From Endoryza foliicola (GTDB lineage: Bacteria > Bacteroidota > Bacteroidia > Chitinophagales > Chitinophagaceae): 64,000 nucleotides of DNA. Below the pieces are notes generated by a model. It was given only the letters and a program-made list of their open reading frames with translations. It was not told the DNA's origin and ran no database searches. The stretch covers positions 1,302,001 to 1,366,000 of the forward strand of contig OZ245715.1 of assembly GCA_965226965.1 (NCBI GenBank). Direction: 5' to 3'. The position numbers and the translations under genes were made by a program. This document shows positions 9,254 through 17,189 of this stretch, one piece after another. The first letter of the stretch is position 1, and each line of letters begins with the position of its first letter.

Positions 9254-9268
9254 ATTGATGTAGGTTTG
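9238..9268 (+). promoter_or_regulatory. Bacteroidota consensus promoter for frr
   Basis: TTTG (9238-9241), exactly 19 bases, then TAGGTTTG (9261-9268): a complete match to TTTG-N19-TAnnTTTG. Transcription would start about 9274, giving a leader of roughly 18 bases before the ATG at 9292. The -33 element lies inside the terminator hairpin of the preceding gene. Confidence 0.7.
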
Positions 9269-9291
9269 TACCCATTTTAATAAATAGAGAT

Positions 9292-9855
9292 ATGTCAGAA
9301 GATTTAAGAAAGATCGAGTCCACAACAACTGATCTCATGCAAAAAGCGATCGTGCACTTAGAGTCTGAATTGGCCAAAGTGCGCGCCGGTAAAGCAACTC
9401 CGGGAATCATCGATGGTATTGTGGTAGATTACTACGGCAATCCTACGCCTATCAGCCAAGTTGGTAATATTACCGTTGCCGATGCGCGTACGCTGGTAAT
9501 TCAGCCTTGGGAGAAAAACATGCTCCAACCAATTGAGCGTTCTATCATCGCTTCCAATATTGGCCTGAATCCTCAAAACGACGGTTTGGTGATTCGCTTG
9601 TTCTTGCCTCCTTTGACGGAAGAAAGAAGACGTGAATTGGTGAAGAAAAGTCAGGGAGAAGGGGAACATTCAAAAGTAGCGATCAGAAGTATTCGCAGAG
9701 ATTCTATGGAGCAAATCAAAAAGCTTCAAAAGAATGGATTGAGCGAGGATGTTTGTAAGGATGCAGAAAAAAATGTTCAGGAAACCACCGACAAATTCAT
9801 TGAGTTGGTAGACAAGTACCTTGCATCAAAAGAAAAAGAAATCATGACTGTATAA
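9292..9855 (+). CDS. frr: Ribosome recycling factor
   Basis: Splits post-termination 70S ribosomes together with EF-G in the cytoplasm. The 187 residues are the usual length and carry the expected landmarks: HLESELAKVRAGKATPGIID at about 23-42, YYGNPTPISQVGNI, WEKNMLQPIERSIIASNIGL, and RLFLPPLTEERRRELVKKSQ in the long helical domain. The ATG at 9292 has a short A-rich upstream tract (AAATAGAGAT). It is flanked by its own promoter and a terminator shared with the convergent EamA gene, so it forms a one-gene unit. No pyrH, its common partner, is in the window. Confidence 0.95.
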   Translation: MSEDLRKIESTTTDLMQKAIVHLESELAKVRAGKATPGIIDGIVVDYYGNPTPISQVGNITVADARTLVIQPWEKNMLQPIERSIIASNIGLNPQNDGLVIRLFLPPLTEERRRELVKKSQGEGEHSKVAIRSIRRDSMEQIKKLQKNGLSEDVCKDAEKNVQETTDKFIELVDKYLASKEKEIMTV

Positions 9856-9878
9856 TCAGTTCTGTAGGTATAACTTTG

Positions 9879-9906
9879 AAACTGCCGTCGCTTGCGATGG
9901 CAGTTT
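9879..9906. terminator. Terminator between convergent frr and EamA genes
   Basis: Arms AAACTGCC-GTCGC and GCGAT-GGCAGTTT pair over 12-13 bases (one G-U) around a tight loop, followed by TTTTATTTT on the plus strand. The right arm overlaps the stop codon of the EamA gene, so one structure serves the frr transcript and probably both. Confidence 0.75.
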
Positions 9907-10808
9907 TATTTTGCACGAGAACTGAAATACACTCCGAATAGAATTACGGTTAAGCCTAGCAGTTGAAGAGGCACAATCGATTCATTATCGGCGAGCCCCC
10001 AAAGCAATGCAATGAATGGAATTCCGTAAGTAACCATGGAGGCAAAAAGCGCACCGGCTCGTTTCAACAAAACATAAAAGAGTACAGTGGCAACCGCCGT
10101 ACCCATAACGCCCAATACTGAAGAAGAGAGCGTGCTCAGCATGAATTTTTCTTCATGCAAAGGAAGCGCGAAGTAGCCCGTGGCATACAATACTAGAAGA
10201 GACGGAACAATCAACATTCCAAAAGCGAATGCCGCCGTAGTTAGGGACGGAATGCCTTGCAAATATTTGTGTGCAATATTAACATTGAAGCCATAACAAA
10301 CAGTGGCAATTACAGCGAGTAAAGAATAGCTAAATGAATTTCCGGCAAGGCTCGATTTTGCGAAGAATAAAATCAACATGCCTGAGAAAGCAATCGCAAC
10401 ACCTAACAATTTCTTCTGTTGAACAGGTGATTGATAGAATACTATTCCAACAATGATGGTAAAAATGGGAGTCAGTGCATTTAAGAATCCGGCCAATGAA
10501 CTGTTGATTCTGGTTTCAGCTAGGCAAAAAAGAAAGGCAGGAATAAAACTTCCCAAAAATCCGGACAAGAAAATTGGTTTTAGTTTAGAACGATCGAGTT
10601 TTTTCCATTCCCGAATAGCAACGGGAATGAGTACAATACCTGCACTCAAAATACGAATGGCTGCTACTTGAAAGGCATTGAGTGTGGGGCTGCCATCGGC
10701 AGTAAACATCCCGCGTTTCATGAGTATAAAGGAGCTACCCCATATTATCGAAAGCAGTAAGAAAAGTCCCCATTTTACAAACGGGCTTTGGTGACCGGTG
10801 TTAGACAT
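9906..10808 (-). CDS. EamA-family (drug/metabolite superfamily) transporter
   Basis: An inner-membrane exporter of 300 residues with ten predicted helices in two five-helix EamA repeats (about 12-140 and 150-298). Family signs are LLLSIIWGSSFILMKRGM at the first helix, AETRINSSLAGFLNALTPIF at the end of repeat one, and YVLLKRAGALFASMVTYGIP in repeat two. The ATG at 10808 is preferred to a TTG three codons upstream. The substrate is unknown; relatives export amino acids, nucleobases or other metabolites. It is transcribed alone, convergent with frr and divergent from PPK2. Confidence 0.85.
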   Translation of the reverse strand: MSNTGHQSPFVKWGLFLLLSIIWGSSFILMKRGMFTADGSPTLNAFQVAAIRILSAGIVLIPVAIREWKKLDRSKLKPIFLSGFLGSFIPAFLFCLAETRINSSLAGFLNALTPIFTIIVGIVFYQSPVQQKKLLGVAIAFSGMLILFFAKSSLAGNSFSYSLLAVIATVCYGFNVNIAHKYLQGIPSLTTAAFAFGMLIVPSLLVLYATGYFALPLHEEKFMLSTLSSSVLGVMGTAVATVLFYVLLKRAGALFASMVTYGIPFIALLWGLADNESIVPLQLLGLTVILFGVYFSSRAK

Positions 10809-10848
10809 TGGGTGCAAATTGAGAAATCTTTGTGAGCCAGCAAGAAGA

Positions 10849-10974
10849 ATGAGGGGAAATTAATTGGTGAATTCGGGAATTCGTAAGTGTGGAAATGAAA
10901 TGCTAACAATAGAGGGATTGCGTTTTTCAATACGCTAATTCTCTTCAAATTCTCAAATTCACTAATTATCCCTC
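10849..10974. repeat. Imperfect long inverted repeat between divergent genes
   Basis: The left arm (about 10849-10886, GAGGGGAAATTAATTGG then TGAATTCGGGAATTCG) pairs imperfectly with the right arm (about 10935-10974, CAAATTCTCAAATTCACT then AATTATCCCTC). A small hairpin, GCGT-N9-ACGC, lies between them. A related CTCAAATCTACTAACTCACT string occurs near 63697. The function is not known. Confidence 0.5.
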
Positions 10975-11013
10975 TTCGTTCTTTTTTCATTAATTTACAC
11001 CAAACCTCTTCTC

Positions 11014-11763
11014 ATGGGAAAATTGATCTTGAAAGAAATCAGCACGCGCGCACCTAAGGATTTCGATAAAGCGGCTACCAAAGAAAAAACAGCCAAAATT
11101 TTGGAAGAATTGGATGAGTTACAAAATCTATTGTACGCTTCTTCCAAGTACAGTGTATTGGTAGTAATTCAGGGCATGGATGCCAGCGGAAAAGACGGCA
11201 CCATCCGAAATGTATTTGGCTCGATGAATCCTCAAGGCGTTACCGTCGCTTCTTTTAAAGCCCCTACACCGGAAGAGTTGAGTCACGACTTTCTCTGGCG
11301 CATTCATAAAGTGGCACCTGCCAAAGGGATGATTCAATTGTTCAATAGAAGTCACTATGAAGATATTTTGGTAACAAGGGTGCATCGTTGGTGCGACGAC
11401 AAAACCGCCAAAAAGCGAATGAAGGCGATCAATGATTTTGAAAAGCTATTGAAAGACCATAACAATACGCATATTCTCAAGTTCTACCTTCATATATCTC
11501 CCGAAGAACAACAAGAGCGATTGAAAGAACGCTTGGCCGATAATACCAAGCAATGGAAATACAATGAGAAGGATTTTGAAGAAGCGAAATTGTGGGACAA
11601 GTACATGCAGTATTATGAAGACTGTTTTGAAGCTTGCAACGAAGTGCCTTGGATAGTTGTTCCTGCCGACCAGAACTGGTACAAGGAGTATGTGATTGCA
11701 AAAGCATTGAGAGATCTATTGAAAAGTTTAGACATGCAGTTCCCAGGCTTGAAAAAAGGGTAA
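11014..11763 (+). CDS. Polyphosphate kinase 2 family protein
   Basis: A cytoplasmic kinase that phosphorylates nucleotides using inorganic polyphosphate. The 249 residues carry Walker A GMDASGKDGT (Lys60), a lid region with FNRSHYEDILVTRVH, and LKERLADNTKQWKYNEKDFEE towards the C-terminus. The compact single domain and the motif wording resemble the class III PPK2 enzymes, which act on AMP and ADP, more than the longer class I enzymes, but class assignment by eye is tentative. It is divergent from the EamA gene, and mscL follows about 100 bases later. The ATG sits after a pyrimidine-rich, A/T-rich leader. Confidence 0.88.
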   Translation: MGKLILKEISTRAPKDFDKAATKEKTAKILEELDELQNLLYASSKYSVLVVIQGMDASGKDGTIRNVFGSMNPQGVTVASFKAPTPEELSHDFLWRIHKVAPAKGMIQLFNRSHYEDILVTRVHRWCDDKTAKKRMKAINDFEKLLKDHNNTHILKFYLHISPEEQQERLKERLADNTKQWKYNEKDFEEAKLWDKYMQYYEDCFEACNEVPWIVVPADQNWYKEYVIAKALRDLLKSLDMQFPGLKKG

Positions 11764-11864
11764 ATGGGTATGGGGAGAACTTATTAAGTGTAAACAGCTA
11801 TCCAGTAAGCATTTAGTTTAAATTTATTTTATACATTAGTATCTAACAACTAAAACTTTATTTT

Positions 11865-12299
11865 ATGGGAATGCTAAAGGAATTCAAAGAATTTGCCATG
11901 CGTGGCAGCCTCGTAGACATCGCAGTGGCTTTTGTAATGGGGGGTGCGTTCGGGAAAGTAGTCACTTCGTTTACTGAGCAATTAATTGCGCCAATTGTAG
12001 GTTTGTTAATTGGTGGCATTGATCTTAATGATAAAAAATACGTGATTAAAGACGCCGTGAAAGAAGTGAAGGACGCAAGCGGCGCCGTAACAACGCAAGC
12101 TGCTCCGGAAGTTGCTTTAAGTTGGGGAGCATTCGTAACCTCGGTAATTGACTTTATCATCGTGGCATTCGTAATGTTTCTGGTGATAAAAGGAATTAAT
12201 AGCTTGAAAAAGAAAGAAGAAGCAGCACCTGCGGCTCCTCCGGCACCGGCAGAGGACATTGTTTTATTGCGCGAAATCCGCGATTCACTCAAGAAATAA
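11865..12299 (+). CDS. mscL: Large-conductance mechanosensitive channel
   Basis: A homopentameric inner-membrane channel that opens on membrane tension and releases solutes in hypo-osmotic shock. The 144 residues begin LKEFKEFAMRGSLVDIAVAF (the S1 amphipathic helix and start of TM1), with TM1 around 15-45. The periplasmic loop (about 50-85) is rich in Lys/Asp/Ala, TM2 lies about 87-110, and a charged KKKEEAAPAAPPAPAED linker leads to the C-terminal helix LLREIRDSLKK. The sequence matches the family along its full length. A strong terminator lies 22 bases after the stop codon. Confidence 0.95.
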   Translation: MGMLKEFKEFAMRGSLVDIAVAFVMGGAFGKVVTSFTEQLIAPIVGLLIGGIDLNDKKYVIKDAVKEVKDASGAVTTQAAPEVALSWGAFVTSVIDFIIVAFVMFLVIKGINSLKKKEEAAPAAPPAPAEDIVLLREIRDSLKK

Positions 12300-12320
12300 G
12301 CCTAAAGACGCTATATTTGT

Positions 12321-12352
12321 AGGGCATTTTGGGTCACCAAAATGCCCTTTTA
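12321..12352 (+). terminator. Rho-independent terminator after mscL
   Basis: A 12-pair perfect stem, AGGGCATTTTGG / CCAAAATGCCCT, with loop GTCA is followed by TTTTAATT. A TATATTTG string (12312-12319) just before it resembles a -7 element, but no -33 partner is visible. Confidence 0.85.
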
Positions 12353-12375
12353 ATTACCAAAACCAAAACGCTCGT

Positions 12376-13419
12376 ATGAGAAAATCAATCTTACTGGCTG
12401 CTTTATCTATTAGTTCTATTGTTGCCTTTGGTCAAGATGCTGCTGTGAAAGAAATGCAGAGTCAAGCTGCTAGAGGAGGAAAAACTGCCGATACATCTAA
12501 GGCAAAAAAGGTTTGGAAAACCGGTGGAACTTTTTCGATCAATTTCGGACAAGGGGGAAGTCGCAACTGGGCGGCCGGTGCTGAAAAATATTCTTTCTCT
12601 TTGGCTACTTACGCCAGCTTGTATGCAAACCGTCAAATTGGAAAATGGAGCTGGGATAATACCCTTGATCTTGGATATGCGTTCGTAAACACTAGCTCAC
12701 TTGGTGCTCGCAAGAATGATGATAAGATTGACCTCTTCTCAAAATTGGGAAGAAACATTGCAAAAGACATCAATCTTTCAGTAGTGGGTAGTTTCCGCTC
12801 ACAATTCACGGATGGTACGAATTACGATTATTTAGGACAAGGATTGAAGCGCCGCAATTCCGGTTTCTTCGCTCCGGCTTACTTTACCTTGGCTCCGGGT
12901 ATTGATATTCGCCCCACTTCTTATTTCAGTGTATTCATTTCACCTATTTCTGCTCGTATGATTGTGGTGACCAATAAACCCAAAAGCTATTATTACCAAG
13001 GCGGCGTTATTCCGGCCGGTGGCTATGAACTCCCGCTCTCCACTTTGTACGGCGTAGATCCTACTCGCGAAGTTCGTGCTGAAATGGGTGGATTTGTGTC
13101 AATTAATTTCAACAAAGAAGTAGTGAAAAATGTGAACTATAAATCACGTTTAGACTTGTATTCCAACTACTTAACCAGTTATCGCTTTGCAGCAACCGGT
13201 CCCGACCAATTGGCCGTAACCGAAACCAAATCTCAAGCGAAAAACGTGGATGTTTTCTGGACCAACACCATCAGCATGAAGGTAAACAAGTGGTTACAAG
13301 TGACTTATAACTTCGACCTCATTTACGACGACGATGTGAAACAATTTGGACCTAACAAAAACTCAGCAGGAACCCAAATGCGCTCTTTATTAGGCGTGGG
13401 TGTAGCTGCTAAGTTCTAA
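12376..13419 (+). CDS. DUF3078 domain-containing protein, probable outer-membrane beta-barrel
   Basis: A 347-residue exported protein of unknown function. Signal peptide MRKSILLAALSISSIVAFGQ is followed by a linker rich in Ala/Lys, then DUF3078 from about residue 50: WKTGGTFSINFGQGGSRNWA, then alternating aromatic strands (WSWDNTLDLGYAFVN, YFSVFISPISARMIV, WLQVTYNFDLIYDDDV) ending in LGVGVAAKF with a terminal Phe, as in outer-membrane barrels. The frame opens upstream within mscL, but the ATG at 12376 gives the signal peptide and follows the terminator. It is flanked by terminators on both sides. Confidence 0.8.
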   Translation: MRKSILLAALSISSIVAFGQDAAVKEMQSQAARGGKTADTSKAKKVWKTGGTFSINFGQGGSRNWAAGAEKYSFSLATYASLYANRQIGKWSWDNTLDLGYAFVNTSSLGARKNDDKIDLFSKLGRNIAKDINLSVVGSFRSQFTDGTNYDYLGQGLKRRNSGFFAPAYFTLAPGIDIRPTSYFSVFISPISARMIVVTNKPKSYYYQGGVIPAGGYELPLSTLYGVDPTREVRAEMGGFVSINFNKEVVKNVNYKSRLDLYSNYLTSYRFAATGPDQLAVTETKSQAKNVDVFWTNTISMKVNKWLQVTYNFDLIYDDDVKQFGPNKNSAGTQMRSLLGVGVAAKF

Positions 13420-13440
13420 TCAATATTTTGTAGATTTGCC

Positions 13441-13474
13441 AAGTCCCGATCATTAAGATTGGGACTTATTTTTT
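13441..13474 (+). terminator. Rho-independent terminator between the DUF3078 gene and scpA
   Basis: AAGTCCC / GGGACTT stem, extended inward by GATC / GATT pairs, with loop ATTAA and then TATTTTTT. The scpA GTG start lies 19 bases further on, so scpA needs a promoter in or before this hairpin. TAGATTTG (13431-13438) is a -7 candidate lacking a clear -33. Confidence 0.7.
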
Positions 13475-13492
13475 ACACCAAAAAAGAGACAC

Positions 13493-14275
13493 GTGAGTCA
13501 GGCTTCTTATCAAATTAAACTAGCGCAGTTCGAAGGTCCTTTCGATTTGTTGTTGTTCTTCATTGAAAGAGACGAACTGGATATTTATAATATTCCTATT
13601 ACTAAAATTACCAACGACTTCCTCGAGTACATTCATGCTCAGGAGAAGTTGAACATTGAATTGTCGAGTGAGTTCATCCTCTTCATTTCAACGCTCATGC
13701 GTATCAAGGCAAAAATGTTATTGCCAAGAAAAGAATTGGATGCGCAAGGAAACGAGATCGATCCTCGTCAGGAGTTGGTCGACAAAATTTTGGAGTACAA
13801 GCGTTACAAGGAAGCTGCGGCGAAGATGGCTGAAATGGAAGCCATTCGTCAGTTGATGGTGAAGCGTGGTAATATGCAGAAGGAGTTGAGTGAAATTGGT
13901 GAAGAAGCCGGTGAGGGCACCGAAATTCAAACCATTACGCTGTTTAAGTTGATGAAGTCGTTCGAGCGCATCATGAAGCGCATGGAAGACCGCAACAAGA
14001 AGCCGGTTCACACGGTGGTGCAGTACAATTACACGATGGAAGAAAGCAGGGAGTACATGTTAGAAACGGTGAAGCGCGAACGCGTAATGGCTTTCGAAAA
14101 AATCTTCGATGTATGTAACGACCGCATTCACGCCATATTCATGTTCTTATCGATGTTGGAATTGGTACAACAGAAGTACATGAAAATTATGGTGGGGGAA
14201 GGGATGAATAATTTTATAGTGGAGTGGAATGAGGAGGAGCAGGAGGCAATTAATAATTTAGAAATTAATAATTAA
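13493..14275 (+). CDS. scpA: Segregation and condensation protein A
   Basis: The kleisin subunit of the bacterial condensin SMC-ScpA-ScpB, which organises and segregates the chromosome. The 260 residues start at GTG 13493: SQASYQIKLAQFEGPFDLLL then FFIERDELDIYNIPITKITN is the kleisin N-terminus, LRIKAKMLLPRKELD follows, and a C-terminal winged helix binds SMC (about 195-240, ending MFLSMLELVQQKYMKI). The last residues, AINNLEINN, are encoded by AT-rich interspersed repeat sequence that runs through the stop codon. The true conserved protein may therefore end a little earlier. scpB is not in the window. Confidence 0.92.
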   Translation: MSQASYQIKLAQFEGPFDLLLFFIERDELDIYNIPITKITNDFLEYIHAQEKLNIELSSEFILFISTLMRIKAKMLLPRKELDAQGNEIDPRQELVDKILEYKRYKEAAAKMAEMEAIRQLMVKRGNMQKELSEIGEEAGEGTEIQTITLFKLMKSFERIMKRMEDRNKKPVHTVVQYNYTMEESREYMLETVKRERVMAFEKIFDVCNDRIHAIFMFLSMLELVQQKYMKIMVGEGMNNFIVEWNEEEQEAINNLEINN

Positions 14276-14476
14276 TAATTGAACAGCCGGGAGTAATTAA
14301 TAATTAATAAGTAATAATTAATAATGAAACAGCCGGAGTGCAGGAACGAGGAGACGAGGAAGCGAGGAACGAGGAAATACAGAGAAAGAACAGGGGGAGG
14401 AACAGGGGGTGAAAATACAGAGAGGTTGCCAGCGCTGCGTTTTCGCTGCGATCTCTGCGCCGCCGCGGTGAAAAAA
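14262..14476. repeat. Composite interspersed repeat, modules A-B-A-B-C-D
   Basis: Module A (AATTAATAATTAATAAGT type) and module B (AACAGCCGG) occur twice. The second A-B copy (14294-14336) is identical over 43 bases to 42985-43027 and 49045-49087. Then come purine-rich module C (14339-14425, GAGGAACGAGGAAATACAG type) and GC-rich module D (about 14427-14476, CGCTGCGATCTCTGCGCC core). The first A module encodes the C-terminus and stop codon of scpA. Confidence 0.8.
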
Positions 14477-14540
14477 TAATTATATAGTTCGAGAACCTAT
14501 ATCATTAAACAGCTAGCCCACACTCCACCTCTCCGAACAT

Positions 14541-14577
14541 CAGAATTCTTAATTCTTACTTTTTAATTCTTAATTCG
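14541..14577. repeat. AT-rich TTAATTCTTAATTC repeat at the 3' end of the L,D-transpeptidase-like gene
   Basis: Repeated TTAATTCTTA units, complementary to the AATTAAGAATTAAG variant of module A seen near 43257 and 49010. The repeat supplies the last codons (R-I-K-N) and the stop codon of the minus-strand gene 14563..15204. Confidence 0.65.
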
Positions 14578-15204
14578 CCCACCCTCAATCCACAACAACA
14601 CCGGCTTCTCACTCTTATCAATCACCGTCGCTAATTCTTTCAAAAATGCCGAAGCAACGGTTGGGCAACCATCGCTTTGGCAGATAGGTGCGGGAGCCAC
14701 TTCTTTTTCAGGTACACATTCATGGGAGTGCAGCACCACGAAACGAGCGAAGGCGTTGTTATTGGTACTTTCGAGACCGTATAGTTTATAGGCCAGTCCA
14801 AACCTGCCGTGATAAGGTTTTCCAATTTTGTATTTTCCGAGAGAAGTGCAGCCGCAGCCAACGGCATTGCCGTATTTCCTTCCTACCAGCCAGTTTTGAT
14901 TGCAGCGTCCATGTGTTACCAGCCCGCTTTTGAGGATCTTTTTTGAAGCGAGGTCTACCACAAAGAAGCGGTTTTCTCCGCTTTCTATTTCCATATTTAT
15001 AAGGAAGGCGACTTCAGTGTTGAATTGTTTGTCTTTGCAGAATTGAAGTGCCTCGTTTATTGTTGCATTAGAAATGCTGTTATGCGTTATTGGCACAAAC
15101 TTTCTTCCGTCAGCCGCATAGGAACGCATCCGGCTAAGGTACCAAACGGTACCAGTAAGGAGTACCAGAAGGAGTAAGAGGAGTAGGCGTTTGACTAGTT
15201 TCAT
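14563..15204 (-). CDS. Murein L,D-transpeptidase-like catalytic domain protein (YkuD_2 type)
   Basis: A probable membrane-anchored periplasmic enzyme acting on peptidoglycan peptide cross-links. From MKLVKRLLLLLL (15204) it is 213 residues with an N-terminal signal anchor (5-25). The catalytic domain shows FFVVDLASKKILKSGLVTHG, GCTSLGKYKIG, VVLHSHE (His159, His161) and the nucleophile motif QSDGCPTV with Cys180. This is the arrangement of the YkuD_2 family, with SxGCP in place of the classical HGxCN. A start nine codons upstream (15231) is possible but would spoil the signal. Substrate and role are inferred. The C-terminal RIKN is encoded by repeat sequence. Confidence 0.75.
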   Translation of the reverse strand: MKLVKRLLLLLLLVLLTGTVWYLSRMRSYAADGRKFVPITHNSISNATINEALQFCKDKQFNTEVAFLINMEIESGENRFFVVDLASKKILKSGLVTHGRCNQNWLVGRKYGNAVGCGCTSLGKYKIGKPYHGRFGLAYKLYGLESTNNNAFARFVVLHSHECVPEKEVAPAPICQSDGCPTVASAFLKELATVIDKSEKPVLLWIEGGRIKN

Positions 15205-15231
15205 GTGAATGGTGTAGCGAATCTGATGCAT

Positions 15232-15696
15232 TTCTGGGAATCTTCCATAGGCAGGGGAATGATCTTAGGGATTTTTTAACGGTTGGGGAGTGGAGGAATG
15301 AATCATTCAATTATTGATAAAATACAAAAATCTAACTAACGATAAATGTGATGGTTAGCTTTTCATCTTGATGTCTAGAGGGATTATTTAAAAGAATTCT
15401 ATAGATACTATTTATTTGTTGCCATCCGGAACATTAGCGTTTGAACATTGATGGCAGTGATATAATAATGCACATATGCTTAACAGTTGTTATTGCGAAT
15501 TGATTTAGGCACTGGATATGATTACTTTTGTTTCTACGCGTATATGGTACACGGTTAAACATCGTTTTATTTTCAAAAATAATTTCGAATATTTGTTAGA
15601 GATATGAATAATTGTCTTACATTCAATTATTCGATGGTTAAAATCCTTCGATAAAACCTTCATCCTAAGGAATCTTAGGCAACTAAAACGATTGAT
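15232..15696 (+). other. AT-rich leader region upstream of the RHS operon
   Basis: No gene is seen in about 465 bases. TACTTTTG (15523-15530) matches the -7 consensus and is the best promoter candidate for the operon, although no TTTG is correctly spaced. It would give a leader of some 160 bases. A perfect short hairpin CCTAAG-GAAT-CTTAGG lies at 15664-15679, 17 bases before the ATG, where it could affect ribosome access. Confidence 0.35.
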
Positions 15697-17154
15697 ATGA
15701 GATTGCGTTTGCTTCTCTTTCTTGTTTTGCTGTGCACATGTGAAATTACCTCACACGCTCAAGAAGCAGTATCTACATTTGATAAGGTTATTGATTTTCC
15801 GAAAAAATTTATAGTTAAGTTACAAAAGAAGTCATCGCAGCTTGAAGAAAAGTTGTTGAAGAAAACGGAGAACTACCTGCAAAAATTAGCAAAAAAGGAA
15901 AGAAAGATTTATCGCAAGTTGCAGAAAGTTGATTCTACTAGGGCTTTATCTTTAATGGCCGAGAGCAAAGCTAAATACGATGCAGTACTAAAAAATCTGC
16001 GAAATCCCGTTGAATCTGCGGGCCGGGCATCCGGGGAATATTTACCTTACATTGATTCACTAAAAGGAATACTTTCTTTTATTAACGACCGACCCGATTT
16101 GCTAAACTCTTCATCCGAAATTCAACAGAAGATTAATACTACGCTTAAAGATTTTAGTAGTCTACAATCCCGACTCAACCAATCTGACGGGATTAAGCGC
16201 TTTATTCAAGAGCGGAGGGAGCAGTTGAAACTCACATTAGGAACTTACTCGAAGTTGCCAAAGAGTTTAACAAACGAGCTTAACGGATTCAATCAACAAT
16301 TGAATTACTATTCTCTTCAAATTCGAGAATACCGACAGTTGCTTAATGATCCTGATAAACTGACCTTGCGTGCATTAGCTCTTCTTCATAAGTTACCTGC
16401 TTTTGCATCTTTTTTAAAAGAACATTCAGAGCTGTCAGGACTATTTTCTATACCTACTGCTTATAGCGGGGTACAGGGTGTTAACGGACTACAGACCATT
16501 GATCAAGTTCGCCAGCTTGTTTTGAATCAAGTAGGCTCGGGGCCGGGTTCAATGACAGTAGTTCAACAGAATATACAAGTTGCTCAATCAAAATTGGGGC
16601 AACTCAAAGACAAGATTAATCAATTGGGCGGCGGAACGGGTGATATTGATATGCCAAACAAGCGCTATAACAATGAAAAAGTTAAGTCATTTTGGAAGCG
16701 CTTAGAATATGGCAGCAACCTACAGTCCAGTCGCTCAAATTATTATTTTCCTATTTCTACAGATATTGGTTTATCAGTTGGTTATAAGTTTTCAGTTAAA
16801 ACAGTTCTAGGTGTTGGGATGAGTTATCGCATTGGGTGGGGCAAAGATATCCGGCATATTGAAATTACACATGAGGGTATTGGTTTGCGGTCTTTTTTTG
16901 ACACCAAGATTAAAGGCAGTTTTTTTGCCTCAGCTGGGTTTGAATACAACTACCAACAACCTTTTAATGTGTTGACTCAATTAAAGAGTGTGAATAATTG
17001 GCAACAAAGTGGCTTAGCAGGACTAACTAAGATTGTTTCTATTAAGAGTAAGATTTTCAAGAAGACAAAAGTTCAATTACTATGGGATTTTCTAAGTTAC
17101 TCGCAAAGGCCCGTTACTCAACCGCTTAAGTTCCGTGTCGGTTATACTTTCTAA
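15697..17154 (+). CDS. Putative outer-membrane protein with long coiled coil, first gene of RHS operon
   Basis: A 485-residue exported protein that I do not recognise as a named family. Signal peptide MRLRLLLFLVLLCTCEITSHA; then about residues 30-340 are strongly helical, Lys/Glu/Leu-rich coiled coil (KLQKKSSQLEEKLLKKTENY, EKKERKIYRKLQKVDS-like heptads). Residues about 350-485 are alternating beta strands (YYFPISTDIGLSVGYKF, VLGVGMSYRIGWG, SFFASAGFEYNYQQ, QLLWDFLSY) ending FRVGYTF, with a terminal Phe as in outer-membrane barrels. It leads an operon with two RHS-type proteins (35-base gap to the next gene). The layout suggests an outer-membrane anchor or export component for them; this role is inference. 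Confidence 0.55.
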   Translation: MRLRLLLFLVLLCTCEITSHAQEAVSTFDKVIDFPKKFIVKLQKKSSQLEEKLLKKTENYLQKLAKKERKIYRKLQKVDSTRALSLMAESKAKYDAVLKNLRNPVESAGRASGEYLPYIDSLKGILSFINDRPDLLNSSSEIQQKINTTLKDFSSLQSRLNQSDGIKRFIQERREQLKLTLGTYSKLPKSLTNELNGFNQQLNYYSLQIREYRQLLNDPDKLTLRALALLHKLPAFASFLKEHSELSGLFSIPTAYSGVQGVNGLQTIDQVRQLVLNQVGSGPGSMTVVQQNIQVAQSKLGQLKDKINQLGGGTGDIDMPNKRYNNEKVKSFWKRLEYGSNLQSSRSNYYFPISTDIGLSVGYKFSVKTVLGVGMSYRIGWGKDIRHIEITHEGIGLRSFFDTKIKGSFFASAGFEYNYQQPFNVLTQLKSVNNWQQSGLAGLTKIVSIKSKIFKKTKVQLLWDFLSYSQRPVTQPLKFRVGYTF

Positions 17155-17189
17155 ATCGTAAGAAGTTCAAAGAAAAGAAAAACAATACA

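Noticed and set aside
11858..12292. Minus-strand ORF of 144 codons opposite mscL
   Set aside because: Exact antisense of mscL, whose plus-strand product matches the family over its full length.
14276..14480. CRISPR array suspected from regularly spaced repeats
   Set aside because: The spacing is 45-46 bases only once per site, the repeat is AT-rich and includes the would-be spacer, and no cas genes are near.
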